A DNA stretch of 64,000 nt, taken from NCBI GenBank assembly GCA_934047225.1, contig OW203988.1, positions 1,674,001-1,738,000 of the forward strand, given 5' to 3'. Shown here piece by piece: positions 60,901 through 62,959 of this stretch. This DNA is from Ypsolopha sequella. Lineage: Eukaryota > Arthropoda > Insecta > Lepidoptera > Ypsolophidae. The position numbers were made by a program, and so were the translations under genes. The notes beneath the pieces are model-generated. The model saw nothing but the letters and a program-made list of their open reading frames with translations. It did not search any database and was not told where the DNA came from. Each line of letters opens with the position of its first letter. Position 1 is the stretch's first letter.

Positions 60901-61499
60901 AACATGAATTATGTATTTTATTGCGAAATCCATCGCTTTGAATACTCTTATTATTATAAGAAGTGCATTACCAACTAGAAATCAATCCGAAACAAATTTT
61001 AAAGCACAAATATTTTTTAATAATTAGAGCATTCAAAGCGATGGATTTCGCAATAAAAACATATAATCTTAGTTAATGAGAACTGTGAATTTCTTAACTG
61101 TCTGATGTAACAGGTATTGTAGCGACGTCAGCGCCTTCTGTGCAGAATGACCAAGGTGTGAAATCACGTAACGCCCTTGTGAGCGTTCATTATGTGCATT
61201 ACAAGCTGGTATATCAAGTAGTTACAAAAATTCGGTGTACAGATATGGTGGAAAAAATCATCGTTCCAGATACAAACCTCGGTAGCGCAGTCGGTAGAGC
61301 GCCTGTATGTGACCAAGAGGTCGCAGGTTCAAATCCTGGCCTGAGGAGTTTCCCAAAAATATTTATGCTTTCAAATTTGTTTCTGATTGATTTCTAGTTG
61401 GTAATGCACTCTAATAATAAAATGTAAATATCTTATTTTCAGATAAATCATCGCGTATTTGTGAATTGAGTGACTTGGCTTGCTTACACCATACGAAAG
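24271..61499 (+). CDS. Pickpocket-family (DEG/ENaC) sodium channel subunit, exons 1-10, 3' incomplete
   Basis: DEG/ENaC subunits assemble as trimeric, amiloride-sensitive Na+ channels in the plasma membrane; insect members serve touch, nociception, water, salt or pheromone sensing. Ten exons with GT/AG borders and matching phases (24271-24498, 29522-29625, 32630-32789, 33193-33338, 36458-36541, 40710-40791, 42480-42604, 47095-47157, 48892-48977, 61443-61499) join into 378 uninterrupted codons. Family marks seen in order: HG (31-32), TM1 (about 42-64), PFPSVIICN (87-95), paired cysteines 169, 176 and 185, T-x-x-G-x-C-C-x-FN (194-203), a DxPxxFP-like segment, RRCLFFDE, and the C-x-x-x-C...C-x-C-x-P cluster. 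The pre-TM2 cysteines, TM2 and the selectivity filter must lie beyond 64000. Introns are 0.4 to 12.5 kb and full of repeats. The subfamily (ppk number) cannot be assigned from what is visible. Confidence 0.93.
25085..25200 (+). repeat. Single-copy relative of the 50-bp satellite with its flank
   Basis: GCGCTATCCGGAGACCCTGC followed by GACGTCGTAATGC (25086-25118) matches the monomer arrayed at 28561-29160. Downstream, ATATAGTTTCTGTCGATATT (25149-25168) and a CGACTCAAGTTG-like phrase match the sequence that follows the array at 29168-29210. The same dispersed sequence therefore exists here with one monomer and at 28.6 kb with twelve. Confidence 0.8.
25238..25460. mobile_element. 223-bp MITE, copy 2
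   Basis: Same length, inverted ends and interior (GTGTCGTCACTTCAAGTGCG, CGGAATTCGATAGTAT) as 16085-16307, with modest divergence. It lies in intron 1. Confidence 0.88.
25755..25885 (-). repeat. Dispersed repeat also present at 39262-39405 (opposite strand)
   Basis: The complement contains AAAAACCGACTTTTTGCTAC, a TTTTTTCGCATATGGAGTAA block and GGGACGCTA, in the same order and spacing as at 39300-39385. The family is unknown. Confidence 0.75.
25886..26660. other. Intron 1, no recognisable feature
   Basis: AT-rich; open frames of about 70 codons show no domain. Confidence 0.4.
26664..27895 (+). repeat. Dispersed GGGTTCCGTA element with about 285-bp internal tandem units
   Basis: The segment opens TAGGGTTCCGTAGTACC and closes GTCTAACTCGCACTTGTCCG plus a T-run (27866-27900). 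To my knowledge these are common borders of a lepidopteran interspersed repeat. Its interior is built from three or four diverged units of about 285 bp. Each has a 'GGGTATCAAATTGAAGATAT' phrase, an 'ACTGGTTTCGAGAAATCTTT' phrase, a CCCC run of 7-15 C, an 'AACTGGTGGACC' phrase and an 'ACTGGCCAATTACAGG' phrase. The first unit is interrupted at about 26948-27115 by a reversed LINE tail. Confidence 0.7.
26948..27115 (-). mobile_element. Reversed LINE 3' tail (TTTGAA family)
   Basis: TTCAAATTCAAAAAGTTTAT followed by TTTGCAAAGTAGGTATATAT is shared, in the same orientation, with 41734 and 47345 and, in opposite orientation, with about 12650-12710. It is inserted in a unit of the 285-bp tandem. Confidence 0.7.
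27900..28560. other. Intron 1, no recognisable feature
   Basis: AT-rich sequence without a coding frame or repeat that I can identify. Confidence 0.4.
28561..29160. repeat. 50-bp satellite, 12 essentially identical copies
   Basis: The unit is TTATTTTGCGCTATCCGGAA, ACTCAGCGACGTCGTAATGC, ATAAATAATG (50 bp). Apart from the first base of the first copy, I see no differences among twelve copies. That points to very recent amplification, ongoing homogenisation or an assembly effect. It lies in intron 1, 361 bp upstream of exon 2. Confidence 0.97.
29270..29395 (+). mobile_element. SINE fragment (family S1), sense
   Basis: GGGGACACCTCTGACAACTC and AGGGATTTATGTCGTGATGA correspond to the 3' part of the copy at 45775-45930 (GGAACACTTCTAACACTGCC, TGGGATTCATGTAGTGACAA). 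The tRNA-like head is absent. Confidence 0.6.
29522..29625 (+). CDS. Channel exon 2 (post-TM1 segment)
   Basis: Encodes residues 77-110 plus two bases. The acceptor is TTTTAG at 29516-29521 and the donor GTAAGT at 29626. VNQVPFPSVIICNEN is the highly conserved segment just after TM1 in pickpocket and ENaC subunits (PFPAVTICN in the family). Phase 0 in, phase 2 out, matching exon 3. Confidence 0.93.
29630..29990. other. Intron 2, no recognisable feature before the 33-bp array
   Basis: AT-rich with no visible structure. Confidence 0.4.
30000..31034. repeat. 33-bp minisatellite, about 31 copies
   Basis: The unit is TTTTGGTGACAATACATGAC plus AAGCTAATTGACG (33 bp). The outer units at the left end (30000-30200) are more diverged. 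A partial unit near 30265-30277 breaks the register. The rare variant TAACAATACATGGCAAGCTC occurs at about 30171 and again at the right end near 31007, suggesting duplication of a large block. Open frames of up to about 280 codons on both strands follow from the period of three. Located in intron 2. Confidence 0.97.
31163..31566. mobile_element. Foldback element, about 170-bp arms, TTAA borders
   Basis: The left arm (about 31167-31345) and the right arm (about 31405-31562) are reverse complements. Shared blocks include GGGTTCGGGGTTATGGCTTT, TTAAGACGGTAAAAATTCAA, ATTTCTGAACAA and GTATAGTAACTTCAGAAAAA. The left arm carries an extra 11-bp stretch. TTAA is present at each border (31163-31166 and 31563-31566), compatible with a TTAA target duplication (piggyBac-type), though the termini are not a textbook piggyBac sequence. 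The roughly 60-bp loop includes GGTTACACCCGTAGCGCTGC. Intron 2. Confidence 0.88.
31568..32629. other. Intron 2, downstream part
   Basis: Includes a CTGTCTGTATGTCTGTCTGT run at 31918-31937 that resembles the dispersed GGGTTCCGTA family. I see no gene. Confidence 0.4.
32630..32789 (+). CDS. Channel exon 3 (extracellular)
   Basis: Acceptor TTGCAG at 32624-32629, donor GTAAAT at 32790. It completes the split leucine codon and encodes residues to 164, with EIEGFFSALSYLIHFG and FTEIMDIMKRHYFTIDTIMQ. These sequences are typical of the variable, helix-rich finger part of the extracellular domain. Phase 2 in, phase 0 out. Confidence 0.88.
33193..33338 (+). CDS. Channel exon 4 (cysteine-rich, TxxGxCCxFN motif)
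   Basis: Residues 165-212. KCEDLLLYC and KKCTDVF give cysteines 169, 176 and 185. KTMEGYCCAFNY (193-204) is the diagnostic pickpocket motif. An in-frame-looking donor at 33329 (GTATTG) would leave phase 1 and break the next exon's frame. The donor at 33339 (GTATGA) leaves phase 2 and joins exon 5 correctly, so I chose it. Acceptor CCATAG ends at 33192. Confidence 0.93.
33405..33640 (-). mobile_element. tRNA-derived SINE (family S1), reversed
   Basis: On the minus strand a tRNA-like head is legible: GACGCACTAATCTGGAGG then GGGTTCAATTCCCGTAGG, a good B box. A body follows with GGCGATAGGGCTCACCTCCA and GTGACTTGCATTTCACAATT. The body matches 45785-45890, where ACGATAGGGCTCACCACCCA and GTAGCTTGCATTTCACACTT occur in the same order. 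The element begins about 65 bp downstream of exon 4. Confidence 0.75.
34215..34780 (-). mobile_element. LINE 3' end, reversed
   Basis: The minus strand encodes NKLPKTIKELKSMPKFKKLL followed by KNYVTTKS and then stops, near 34625-34530. This is the usual LINE ORF2 C-terminal signature. An untranslated tail reaches a reversed AGAAATAAAGAATC end near 34220. It is decayed by stops. Confidence 0.65.
35333..35556. mobile_element. Inverted pair of tRNA-like SINE heads
   Basis: The right part, read on the minus strand, gives AGTGGTAGTTCAGTCAGTAG, then GACGCCGGATTCTCAGTTTG, then GGCCCGGGTACGAAT. The left part, on the plus strand, has the same first block joined directly to GACGCCCGGGTACGAATCCC. The left copy therefore lacks about 20 internal bases. 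GTTCAGTCAGTAGG resembles an A box and GGGTACGAATCCC a B box. The two heads face each other across about 110 bp and can pair as a hairpin. Intron 4. Confidence 0.7.
35820..36340. repeat. 39-bp minisatellite, about 13 copies
   Basis: The unit is GATCAGATGTCAGTCATGTA plus CTTGTGATGAATGATGATA (39 bp). There are two main variants, TCAGTCATGTACTT and TCACTCGTGTGCTT, which alternate irregularly. The array ends 118 bp upstream of exon 5. Confidence 0.92.
36458..36541 (+). CDS. Channel exon 5 (extracellular linker)
   Basis: Acceptor TTTCAG ends at 36457, donor GTTAGT at 36542. It completes a Glu codon and then encodes SFFDSDDNIEYYDDRKTGSI followed by ISTSKAG. Acidic and poorly conserved, as this loop is in the family. 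Phase 2 in, phase 2 out; only this frame is open into exon 6. Confidence 0.85.
36550..36700. repeat. Degenerate short tandem (TTACATTATG-like)
   Basis: TTACATTATG and close variants repeat about a dozen times with irregular spacing, starting about 10 bp after the exon 5 donor. Confidence 0.8.
36821..37430. repeat. Dispersed repeat with inverted AGGGTTCCGT ends
   Basis: It opens with TAGGGTTCCGTAGATGCCC (36822) and closes with GGGTTCCGTGTGACTACAGA followed by ACCCTAAAAATG. Before that comes the reversed GACAGACAGACGGACGGATG run at 37354-37373. No coding frame. Confidence 0.55.
37689..38282. mobile_element. Non-autonomous element, CAGTG ends, 8-bp target duplication (hAT-like)
   Basis: The left end CAGTGGTCTCGAACG is mirrored by the right end GGTTCGAGAACACTG. 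GACGTGGG (37681-37688) before the left end and GACGTGGC (38283-38290) after the right end agree at 7 of 8 positions. The 594-bp interior repeatedly contains AAAATCGGTA and GTTGCCA words but no transposase frame. Intron 5. Confidence 0.78.
38322..38858. mobile_element. Inverted-repeat DNA element with a decayed internal frame
   Basis: GGTTTCCTCCAAAAGCGGTG plus GCGACAT at the left end is mirrored by the complement of ATGTCACCACCGCTATCGGA plus GGAAACC at the right (24 of 27 positions alike). A minus-strand frame at 38518-38739 (73 codons, start MYDLHFELLVYLEDE) fills the middle. I cannot assign it; an N-terminal transposase fragment is possible but unproven. A perfect 12-bp-stem hairpin, CCGTAAAAAGAC...GTCTTTTTACGG, lies at 38780-38812. 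No target duplication is evident. Confidence 0.7.
38860..39260. other. Intron 5, no recognisable feature
   Basis: AT-rich; short open frames only. Confidence 0.35.
39262..39405 (+). repeat. Dispersed repeat, partner of 25755-25885
   Basis: AAAAACCGACTTTTTGCTAC and TTTTTTCGCATATGGAGTAA with ACGCTACAAC match the minus strand at 25755-25885. Confidence 0.75.
39408..39900 (-). mobile_element. LINE 3' end with poly(A), reversed
   Basis: A run of about 20 T at 39409-39430 is the poly(A) of a minus-strand element. Upstream on that strand, about 39650-39560, the frame reads LPKDMQNVYINSNNFRNKIK, the usual LINE C-terminal pattern, then stops. Confidence 0.65.
39920..40300 (-). mobile_element. ATC/GAT microsatellite with adjacent reversed LINE tail
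   Basis: CATCATCGTCATCGTCATC and further CAT units (39928-39968) abut ATAAATTCTTTATTGCACAA and a sequence with GATGGTACAAGAAATAT. This fits a minus-strand LINE whose 3' end terminates in GAT repeats. Confidence 0.55.
40710..40791 (+). CDS. Channel exon 6 (extracellular, palm/beta region)
   Basis: Acceptor TTTCAG ends at 40709, donor GTAAAA at 40792. Residues 241-268: LSGLTVLFDVEAKDYPPWAK and ASFHGAR. GL..L.....DY...A..S..G corresponds to the conserved 'GLsvvld....dY......s.GfkV' block preceding the palm strands. Phase 2 in, 0 out. Confidence 0.92.
40800..41730. other. Intron 6, no recognisable feature
   Basis: AT-rich sequence without coding or repeat structure that I can name. Confidence 0.4.
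41734..42010 (-). mobile_element. Reversed LINE 3' end (TTTGAA family)
   Basis: TTCAAATTCAAATAGTTTAT and TTTGCAAAACACG, then CAAATTTAATCTAATAAAAA, then ACCGGAGACCCGGCCAGG and GAACAAGGTTCAATGATCAC. The same series occurs at 47345-47670, and its first part at 26948. An AT dinucleotide run is at 41873-41892. Confidence 0.7.
42480..42604 (+). CDS. Channel exon 7 (palm region)
   Basis: Acceptor GTTCAG ends at 42479, donor GTTTGT at 42605. Residues 269-309: ILVNDPNDFPETTVITRYIE then AGDTVEVIVEPMIFRSDDNL. This is the family's 'vliH.p.dfP........i..g....v.i.p.....s...l' segment. Phase 0 in, 2 out. Confidence 0.93.
42612..42722 (-). mobile_element. SINE fragment (family S1), reversed, against the exon 7 donor
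   Basis: The complement reads GCGCGAGATCTATTCCCGCT (B-box-like), GCTTGCATTTCACAGTCCAT and GGACACCTCTGTCACCCACA, then AGGGATTAAAGCCATGACG, as in 45855-45930. The SINE end lies within about 10 bases of the exon 7 splice donor. Confidence 0.65.
42723..43465. other. Intron 7, no recognisable gene
   Basis: AT-rich. ACTAGTTTACTTTTTGAAAT with AAACCCCGTAA (42966-42997) resembles 22610-22640, so a diffuse dispersed repeat is present. Confidence 0.4.
43466..43523. other. Compact 24-bp-stem hairpin
   Basis: CCAATTACCGTATTTTAAGC and its near-complement GCAATAAAATAGGGTAATTGG flank a loop of about 11 bases (around TGCATAGTC). The stem has only about two irregularities. It is the size and shape of a small MITE or a pre-miRNA-like fold; there is no evidence of expression. 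Confidence 0.6.
43869..44045 (+). pseudogene. THAP-domain relic
   Basis: The plus-strand frame from the ATG at 43870 reads KRSLCLVDLCKNEGIHLFPK, then DDSRK, an in-frame TGA where the invariant Trp codon (TGG) is expected, then VQAIVHF and HSHICSAHMSVN. This reproduces the C2CH zinc-finger layout of a THAP DNA-binding domain (C-x4-C ... W ... C-x2-H) with FPKD and a CSxH end. THAP domains occur in P-element transposases and derived host proteins. Here the core Trp is lost to a stop and no downstream transposase is readable, so it is a pseudogene. Confidence 0.7.
44046..44607. other. Intron 7, no recognisable feature
   Basis: Starts with GTGACGTGACGTGACGCAAT (44061-44080), a short tandem of GTGAC; otherwise AT-rich. 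Confidence 0.4.
44608..45151. repeat. 55-bp minisatellite, about 10 copies
   Basis: The unit is ACAGTTTAATGAATGCAAGA, ATGATGGGTGTGTTAACAGT, GACAACAACTTATTC (55 bp). The copies differ by a handful of point changes, mostly at the two ends. Intron 7. Confidence 0.96.
45152..45770. other. Intron 7, no recognisable feature
   Basis: AT-rich spacer between the 55-bp array and a SINE. Confidence 0.4.
45775..45930 (+). mobile_element. SINE body (family S1), sense
   Basis: CGATAGGGCTCACCACCCAT, AGCTTGCATTTCACACTTCA and CTAACACTGCCTCTGGGATT are shared with the copies at 29270, 33405 (reversed) and 42612 (reversed). The tRNA-like head is missing. An AT dinucleotide run follows at 45931-45960 and may be its tail. 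Confidence 0.7.
45959..47029. mobile_element. Inverted-repeat element whose interior is a 20-bp minisatellite
   Basis: The left border (ACTTTCTTAAAAAAAGAAAT, AAGAGGTTTCGCTGTCAAAC, AGAACGTT; about 45959-46010) is the reverse complement of the right border (46977-47029: GTTCTCTTTGACAGTGAAAC, CTCTCATTTCTTTTTTTTAA, GAAAGCCTCTCAT), with a 2-bp indel and few mismatches. Everything between is a tandem array. The arms are about 50 bp. The right border ends 65 bp before exon 8. I read it as a MITE in which a 20-bp internal segment was amplified. Confidence 0.85.
46001..46960. repeat. 20-bp minisatellite, 48 copies
   Basis: The unit is AACGGAACGTTGCCCATACA in exact 20-bp register from 46001 to 46960. 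Variants include AACAGAACGT, TTGCACATAGA and, at the right end, an alternating pair with AACCTTGCGCATACA (46800-46940), giving a 40-bp higher-order period there. AACGGAACGTT is partly palindromic. Long open frames (up to 325 codons) arise because one 60-bp triple unit is free of stops in several frames. Confidence 0.98.
47095..47157 (+). CDS. Channel exon 8 (palm/knuckle, RxCxFxxE)
   Basis: Acceptor CCACAG ends at 47094, donor GTCAGT at 47158. It encodes VPVEQRRCLFFDEMDLAHTD. R-x-C-x-F-x-x-E is a hallmark of pickpocket subunits. Phase 2 in, 2 out. Only 63 bp long. Confidence 0.93.
47345..47670 (-). mobile_element. Reversed LINE 3' end (TTTGAA family), split by a MITE
   Basis: It shares TTCAAATAGTTTATTG, CAAATTTAATCTTATAAAAA, then TACGATTCAAATGATAAGTA, then CGGAGACCCGGCCAGCAACC and ACAAGGTTCAAAGATCC with 41734-42010. 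A 125-bp inverted-repeat element interrupts it at 47449-47573. Confidence 0.75.
47449..47573. mobile_element. 125-bp MITE inside the reversed LINE tail
   Basis: ATATATGTCGCAGTAAGATA at the left is the exact complement of TATCTTACTGCGACATATAT at the right. The interior (CGTATAACTATGTTACGG...) is itself weakly palindromic. The insertion site falls in an AT-rich stretch of the host repeat, so a TA duplication cannot be separated from the background. Confidence 0.85.
47671..48890. other. Intron 8, no gene; weak tRNA-like segment
   Basis: At 48438-48500 GATGGCTCAGTGGTATAACA is followed by GGTCACAGGTTTGAAAACC, a distant tRNA-like A/B-box arrangement that may be a SINE scrap. A LINE-like tail with TTTTGATTCTGATTTTATAA lies at 48280-48303. 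No coding frame. Confidence 0.35.
48892..48977 (+). CDS. Channel exon 9 (thumb cysteine cluster)
   Basis: Acceptor TTTCAG ends at 48891, donor GTAATT at 48978. It encodes YSYETCHTECRIQIYLNDCG followed by CVPYKYPR. The C-x3-C-x9-C-x-C-x-P pattern is the conserved thumb-domain disulphide cluster of DEG/ENaC channels. Phase 2 in, 1 out. Confidence 0.94.
49172..53895. repeat. 35-bp satellite array, about 135 copies
   Basis: The unit is CGTAGCACAGTACGGTACAG plus CTAGGAGACCAATAC (35 bp). Register is kept for 4.7 kb; GTACGGTAC is a near-palindrome. Marker variants show higher-order structure. GCCATAGCACAGTACGGCAC appears at about 49834 and 50324 (490 bp, 14 units). TACAGTACATTTAGG appears at about 52715, 52960, 53170 and 53450 (7, 6 and 8 units apart). 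CACATTACGG appears at about 50086, 50541, 51171 and 51346. The last units (53550-53870) are dominated by a CTCGG variant. The array starts 194 bp into intron 9. Confidence 0.98.
53896..55185. other. Intron 9, no gene recognised
   Basis: A GC-richer scrap (53896-53960, CTCTCCCCGCGCCCCC) borders the satellite. TTTATTTATTTATTTC at 54675-54690 followed by AT-rich sequence may be a reversed retroelement tail. A GAGCCGAGCTAAGCGAGGCG phrase lies at 54124. No coding frame. Confidence 0.4.
55190..55420 (+). mobile_element. LINE 3' untranslated fragment, relative of the tail at 860-1020
   Basis: AAAGCTTGTCTGGAAGACCG followed by CCTAATTGTACTTACC is a version of 875-935 that lacks the middle of the AGATCGCTTTTAGTGATAAT block. 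It is preceded by a similar AT-rich run. Confidence 0.55.
55562..56110. mobile_element. Large palindrome: two RTE-like LINE 3' ends in inverted orientation
   Basis: The right arm (about 55968-56105), in plus sense, encodes RLMDVEEAKEVCLDRSRLKS and VASAYPSGRQA then a stop, the C-terminus that I recognise from lepidopteran RTE-type LINEs. The left arm (about 55565-55695) is its reverse complement over about 130 bp, including TCTCCCAGAGGGGTAGGCAG. Between them lies a repeated palindromic phrase: TCCCAACGAGTTACACTGTG, then ACTGGTTTCGGTGTGACTCG, then TTGGGACCAAAGGGAAG. It is complete twice (55710-55760 and 55912-55963), with partial copies between. Intron 9. Confidence 0.8.
56100..58020. repeat. 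Composite dispersed-repeat region
   Basis: It begins AAACCAGCTTCTGCCCGCGG with CTTCGCCCGCGTGG, which resembles 12733-12770. It ends with CAGTCAGTCAGTCAGTCAGG and ACTTTGAATTTTATATATAC (57979-58015). Inside are a 'gagatacgggcc/gagatacaggcc' duplication with GCGTCTAGCTCCAGCC/GGTCTAGCATCAGC (56620-56760), a GATA/GACA microsatellite at 56858-56895, a CTGTCTGTCTGTCCGTCTGT run (56957-56976) and two 'CCCCTTTTAGGGG / CCCCCTTAGGGGGTGAG' phrases (57717, 57847). It looks like retroelement untranslated sequence. No RT motif is readable. Confidence 0.5.
58270..58367. mobile_element. 98-bp MITE with 25-bp inverted ends
   Basis: CCCTGCGGTCCGAAATAGAA plus TTATA at the left is mirrored by TGTAATTCTATTTTGGACCG plus CAGGG at the right, with two or three mismatches. 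The loop is about 48 bp. No target duplication is clear. Confidence 0.85.
58368..59940. other. Intron 9, no gene; short GC-palindrome and 13-bp tandem
   Basis: GCGCGCGGCGCGCGC at about 58476-58490 is a GC-rich palindrome in AT-rich DNA. GTGTGTGTGGCRC (13 bp) repeats about 3.5 times at 59686-59735. A LINE C-terminal scrap reversed at about 58870-58960 is possible. Otherwise featureless. Confidence 0.5.
59945..60595. repeat. 56-bp degenerate minisatellite, about 11-12 copies
   Basis: The unit is AATATTTAACAAGCTAATAG, TGACACGTTATTCTTTGTTA, ACATTTAATGATGTAA (about 56 bp). CACGTT recurs at 56-bp steps at about 59973, 60029, 60141, 60259 and 60315. Copies differ more than in the other arrays, so it is older. 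Confidence 0.9.
60920..61054. mobile_element. Inverted-repeat element enclosing a reversed SINE body
   Basis: ATTGCGAAATCCATCGCTTT plus GAATACTCT (60920-60948) pairs with AGAGCATTCAAAGCGATGGA plus TTTCGCAAT (61026-61054). The interior contains GTGCATTACCAACTAGAAAT and CAATCCGAAACAAATTTTAA. These are the complement of the body of the SINE at 61276-61425. Confidence 0.75.
61276..61425 (+). mobile_element. Short tRNA-derived SINE
   Basis: The head (61276-61347) has an A box (TAGCGCAGTCGGTAGAGC, with a GCGC/GCGC D stem), a B box (GGTTCAAATCC) and a mostly paired acceptor (CCTCGG with CTGAGG). The anticodon stem does not pair and there is one extra base, so it is tRNA-like, not a functional tRNA. 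The body (CAAATTTGTTTCTGATTGAT, TTCTAGTTGGTAATGCAC) follows and is present, inverted, at 60963-61012. It ends about 18 bp before exon 10. Confidence 0.7.
61443..61499 (+). CDS. Channel exon 10 (extracellular, cysteine pair)
   Basis: Acceptor TTTCAG ends at 61442, donor GTTTGT at 61500. It completes an Asp codon and encodes KSSRICELSDLACLHHTK. C-x6-C-L is the conserved spacing after the thumb cluster in pickpocket proteins ('C.l.d..Cl'). Phase 1 in, 1 out. Only 57 bp long, with repeat-derived DNA within about 20 bp on both sides. The following exons are outside the window. Confidence 0.9.
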
Positions 61500-61516
61500 G
61501 TTTGTAATATTTGTAA

Positions 61517-61771
61517 GCAGGACATATTTCTCAGAATATTCTCGTCTTAAATATTACTTAAAGTTAGAAATAGGATGTATTTTATTAAATAATCAACGGC
61601 TTGGAATCGTATAAATTTTTATATTATTCTAATGACAATCCATTTTCTCGTCTTGTGTCACACATGCTGTGTCACTTGACAGGCAGTCTAAAGACAACAA
61701 TCATAGACTTAACATCCACCTCTCTTTGTGATAATATTTAAGGCAAGAATATTCTGAGATATGTGTCCTGC
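61517..61771. mobile_element. 255-bp MITE, 17 bp after the exon 10 donor
   Basis: GCAGGACATATTTCTCAGAA, TATTCTCGTCTTAAATATTA at the left is the complement of TAATATTTAAGGCAAGAATA, TTCTGAGATATGTGTCCTGC at the right, with four mismatches in 40 bp. No coding frame. The target duplication is not clear. Confidence 0.87.
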
Positions 61772-62239
61772 TTCAATTCAGTGCTTTCCATTTACACTTG
61801 TCAATAATGCTCAGAGGAACCGAGCCACTCAGAAAACTCGCGCTTTTGAGGTGTTTTTATTTATTATTTTGGAATAACAGGGATGGGTTTTTAATATGAC
61901 GATTGTTTTATATCACAATTTTACGACGTTTATTTGAGTATTGGGTGCTTACCTATACTGGACTAAAAAGCTTTATAGTGGCATTAGATGACAATTACAG
62001 AGAAAAGCATAAAGAATTTAGAAGATTGAAAAATGGCTACTAACTGTCAACTATGACAAAACAGAAAATATGTTAGGGATTTATGGACAACAAACAGTAT
62101 ATACCAACTAACTCATATACACAGACTAACATAATGAATAAATAATAAACAAACAAAACTAATATATATTTAAATAATTTAGAAACTAAAATAACATATA
62201 TTAAATATATTTATCAATATATTGTATAATTTATTTTGA
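61772..62239. other. Intron 10, no recognisable feature
   Basis: AT-rich spacer. Confidence 0.4.
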
Positions 62240-62610
62240 ATTTATAATTATCTATCCTTTTGTATAATTTATGTAATTTTTTATCTACATATATTTATAA
62301 GTACTTTTATTTTCTATATTTTAATTTTATAATTATAGTTCCCTCAATCTTTGATTGTAACCTTAGCTTTAGTTTTAATTTTAGTCTTATAATTAGGTTT
62401 TAATAAGTCAACTTTTCCTATGATCTTTTATTTTAACAATATCTTATTGTCACTTTGTTAGCCACCTGTACGAACACTGTTTATCATTTATATTGTAATC
62501 TGTTTACCAGCACCCATGGTACAGACTTTCCATTGTCTAGTATGGGAGCCACGGAATGCTGCTTAAATTGTAAAACTGTTTATGTGAAATAAAATATTTT
62601 TCATTTTTCA
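62240..62610 (+). mobile_element. Probable LINE 3' untranslated region and tail
   Basis: TACCAGCACCCATGGTACAG, TTTCCATTGTCTAGTATGGG and AGCCACGGAATGCTGC precede GAAATAAAATATTTTTCATT, a polyadenylation signal with a short tail. I take it for a retroelement 3' end because there is no upstream coding exon; it could instead be an unrecognised transcript end. Confidence 0.45.
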
Positions 62611-62959
62611 ATTATGTAGACTTCTTTATGGCAGCGAGCGCATTAAGCCTACGGAGTTGTTTACAAACAGCCAAATATAAATTTGGTTCATACAAAAACA
62701 CTAAAAATGGGTTAGCTTACCGACTTATGGATATCTCCTCATTTATTCCTTCTTGAAACATCTGCCAAGCGAGGAAATAACTCAGCCTACGGCGTCCTCT
62801 CGGCGCCCGAAGTATTTTCTTCTTATTTTCTTCACAAAATGAAATGTTTTGTTCCTAACGTTTTTAGTCACTTGCAAATTAATATTGACATTCTCGAAAA
62901 TGGACATCTCCAAGCGGATGTTTTACTAACATATTATTATAACCTAAAAGTACCACTGT

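Noticed and set aside
61276..61347. Possible functional tRNA gene
   Set aside because: A and B boxes are good but the anticodon stem does not pair, the T arm carries an extra base, and the flanking body recurs inverted at 60963. A SINE head fits better.
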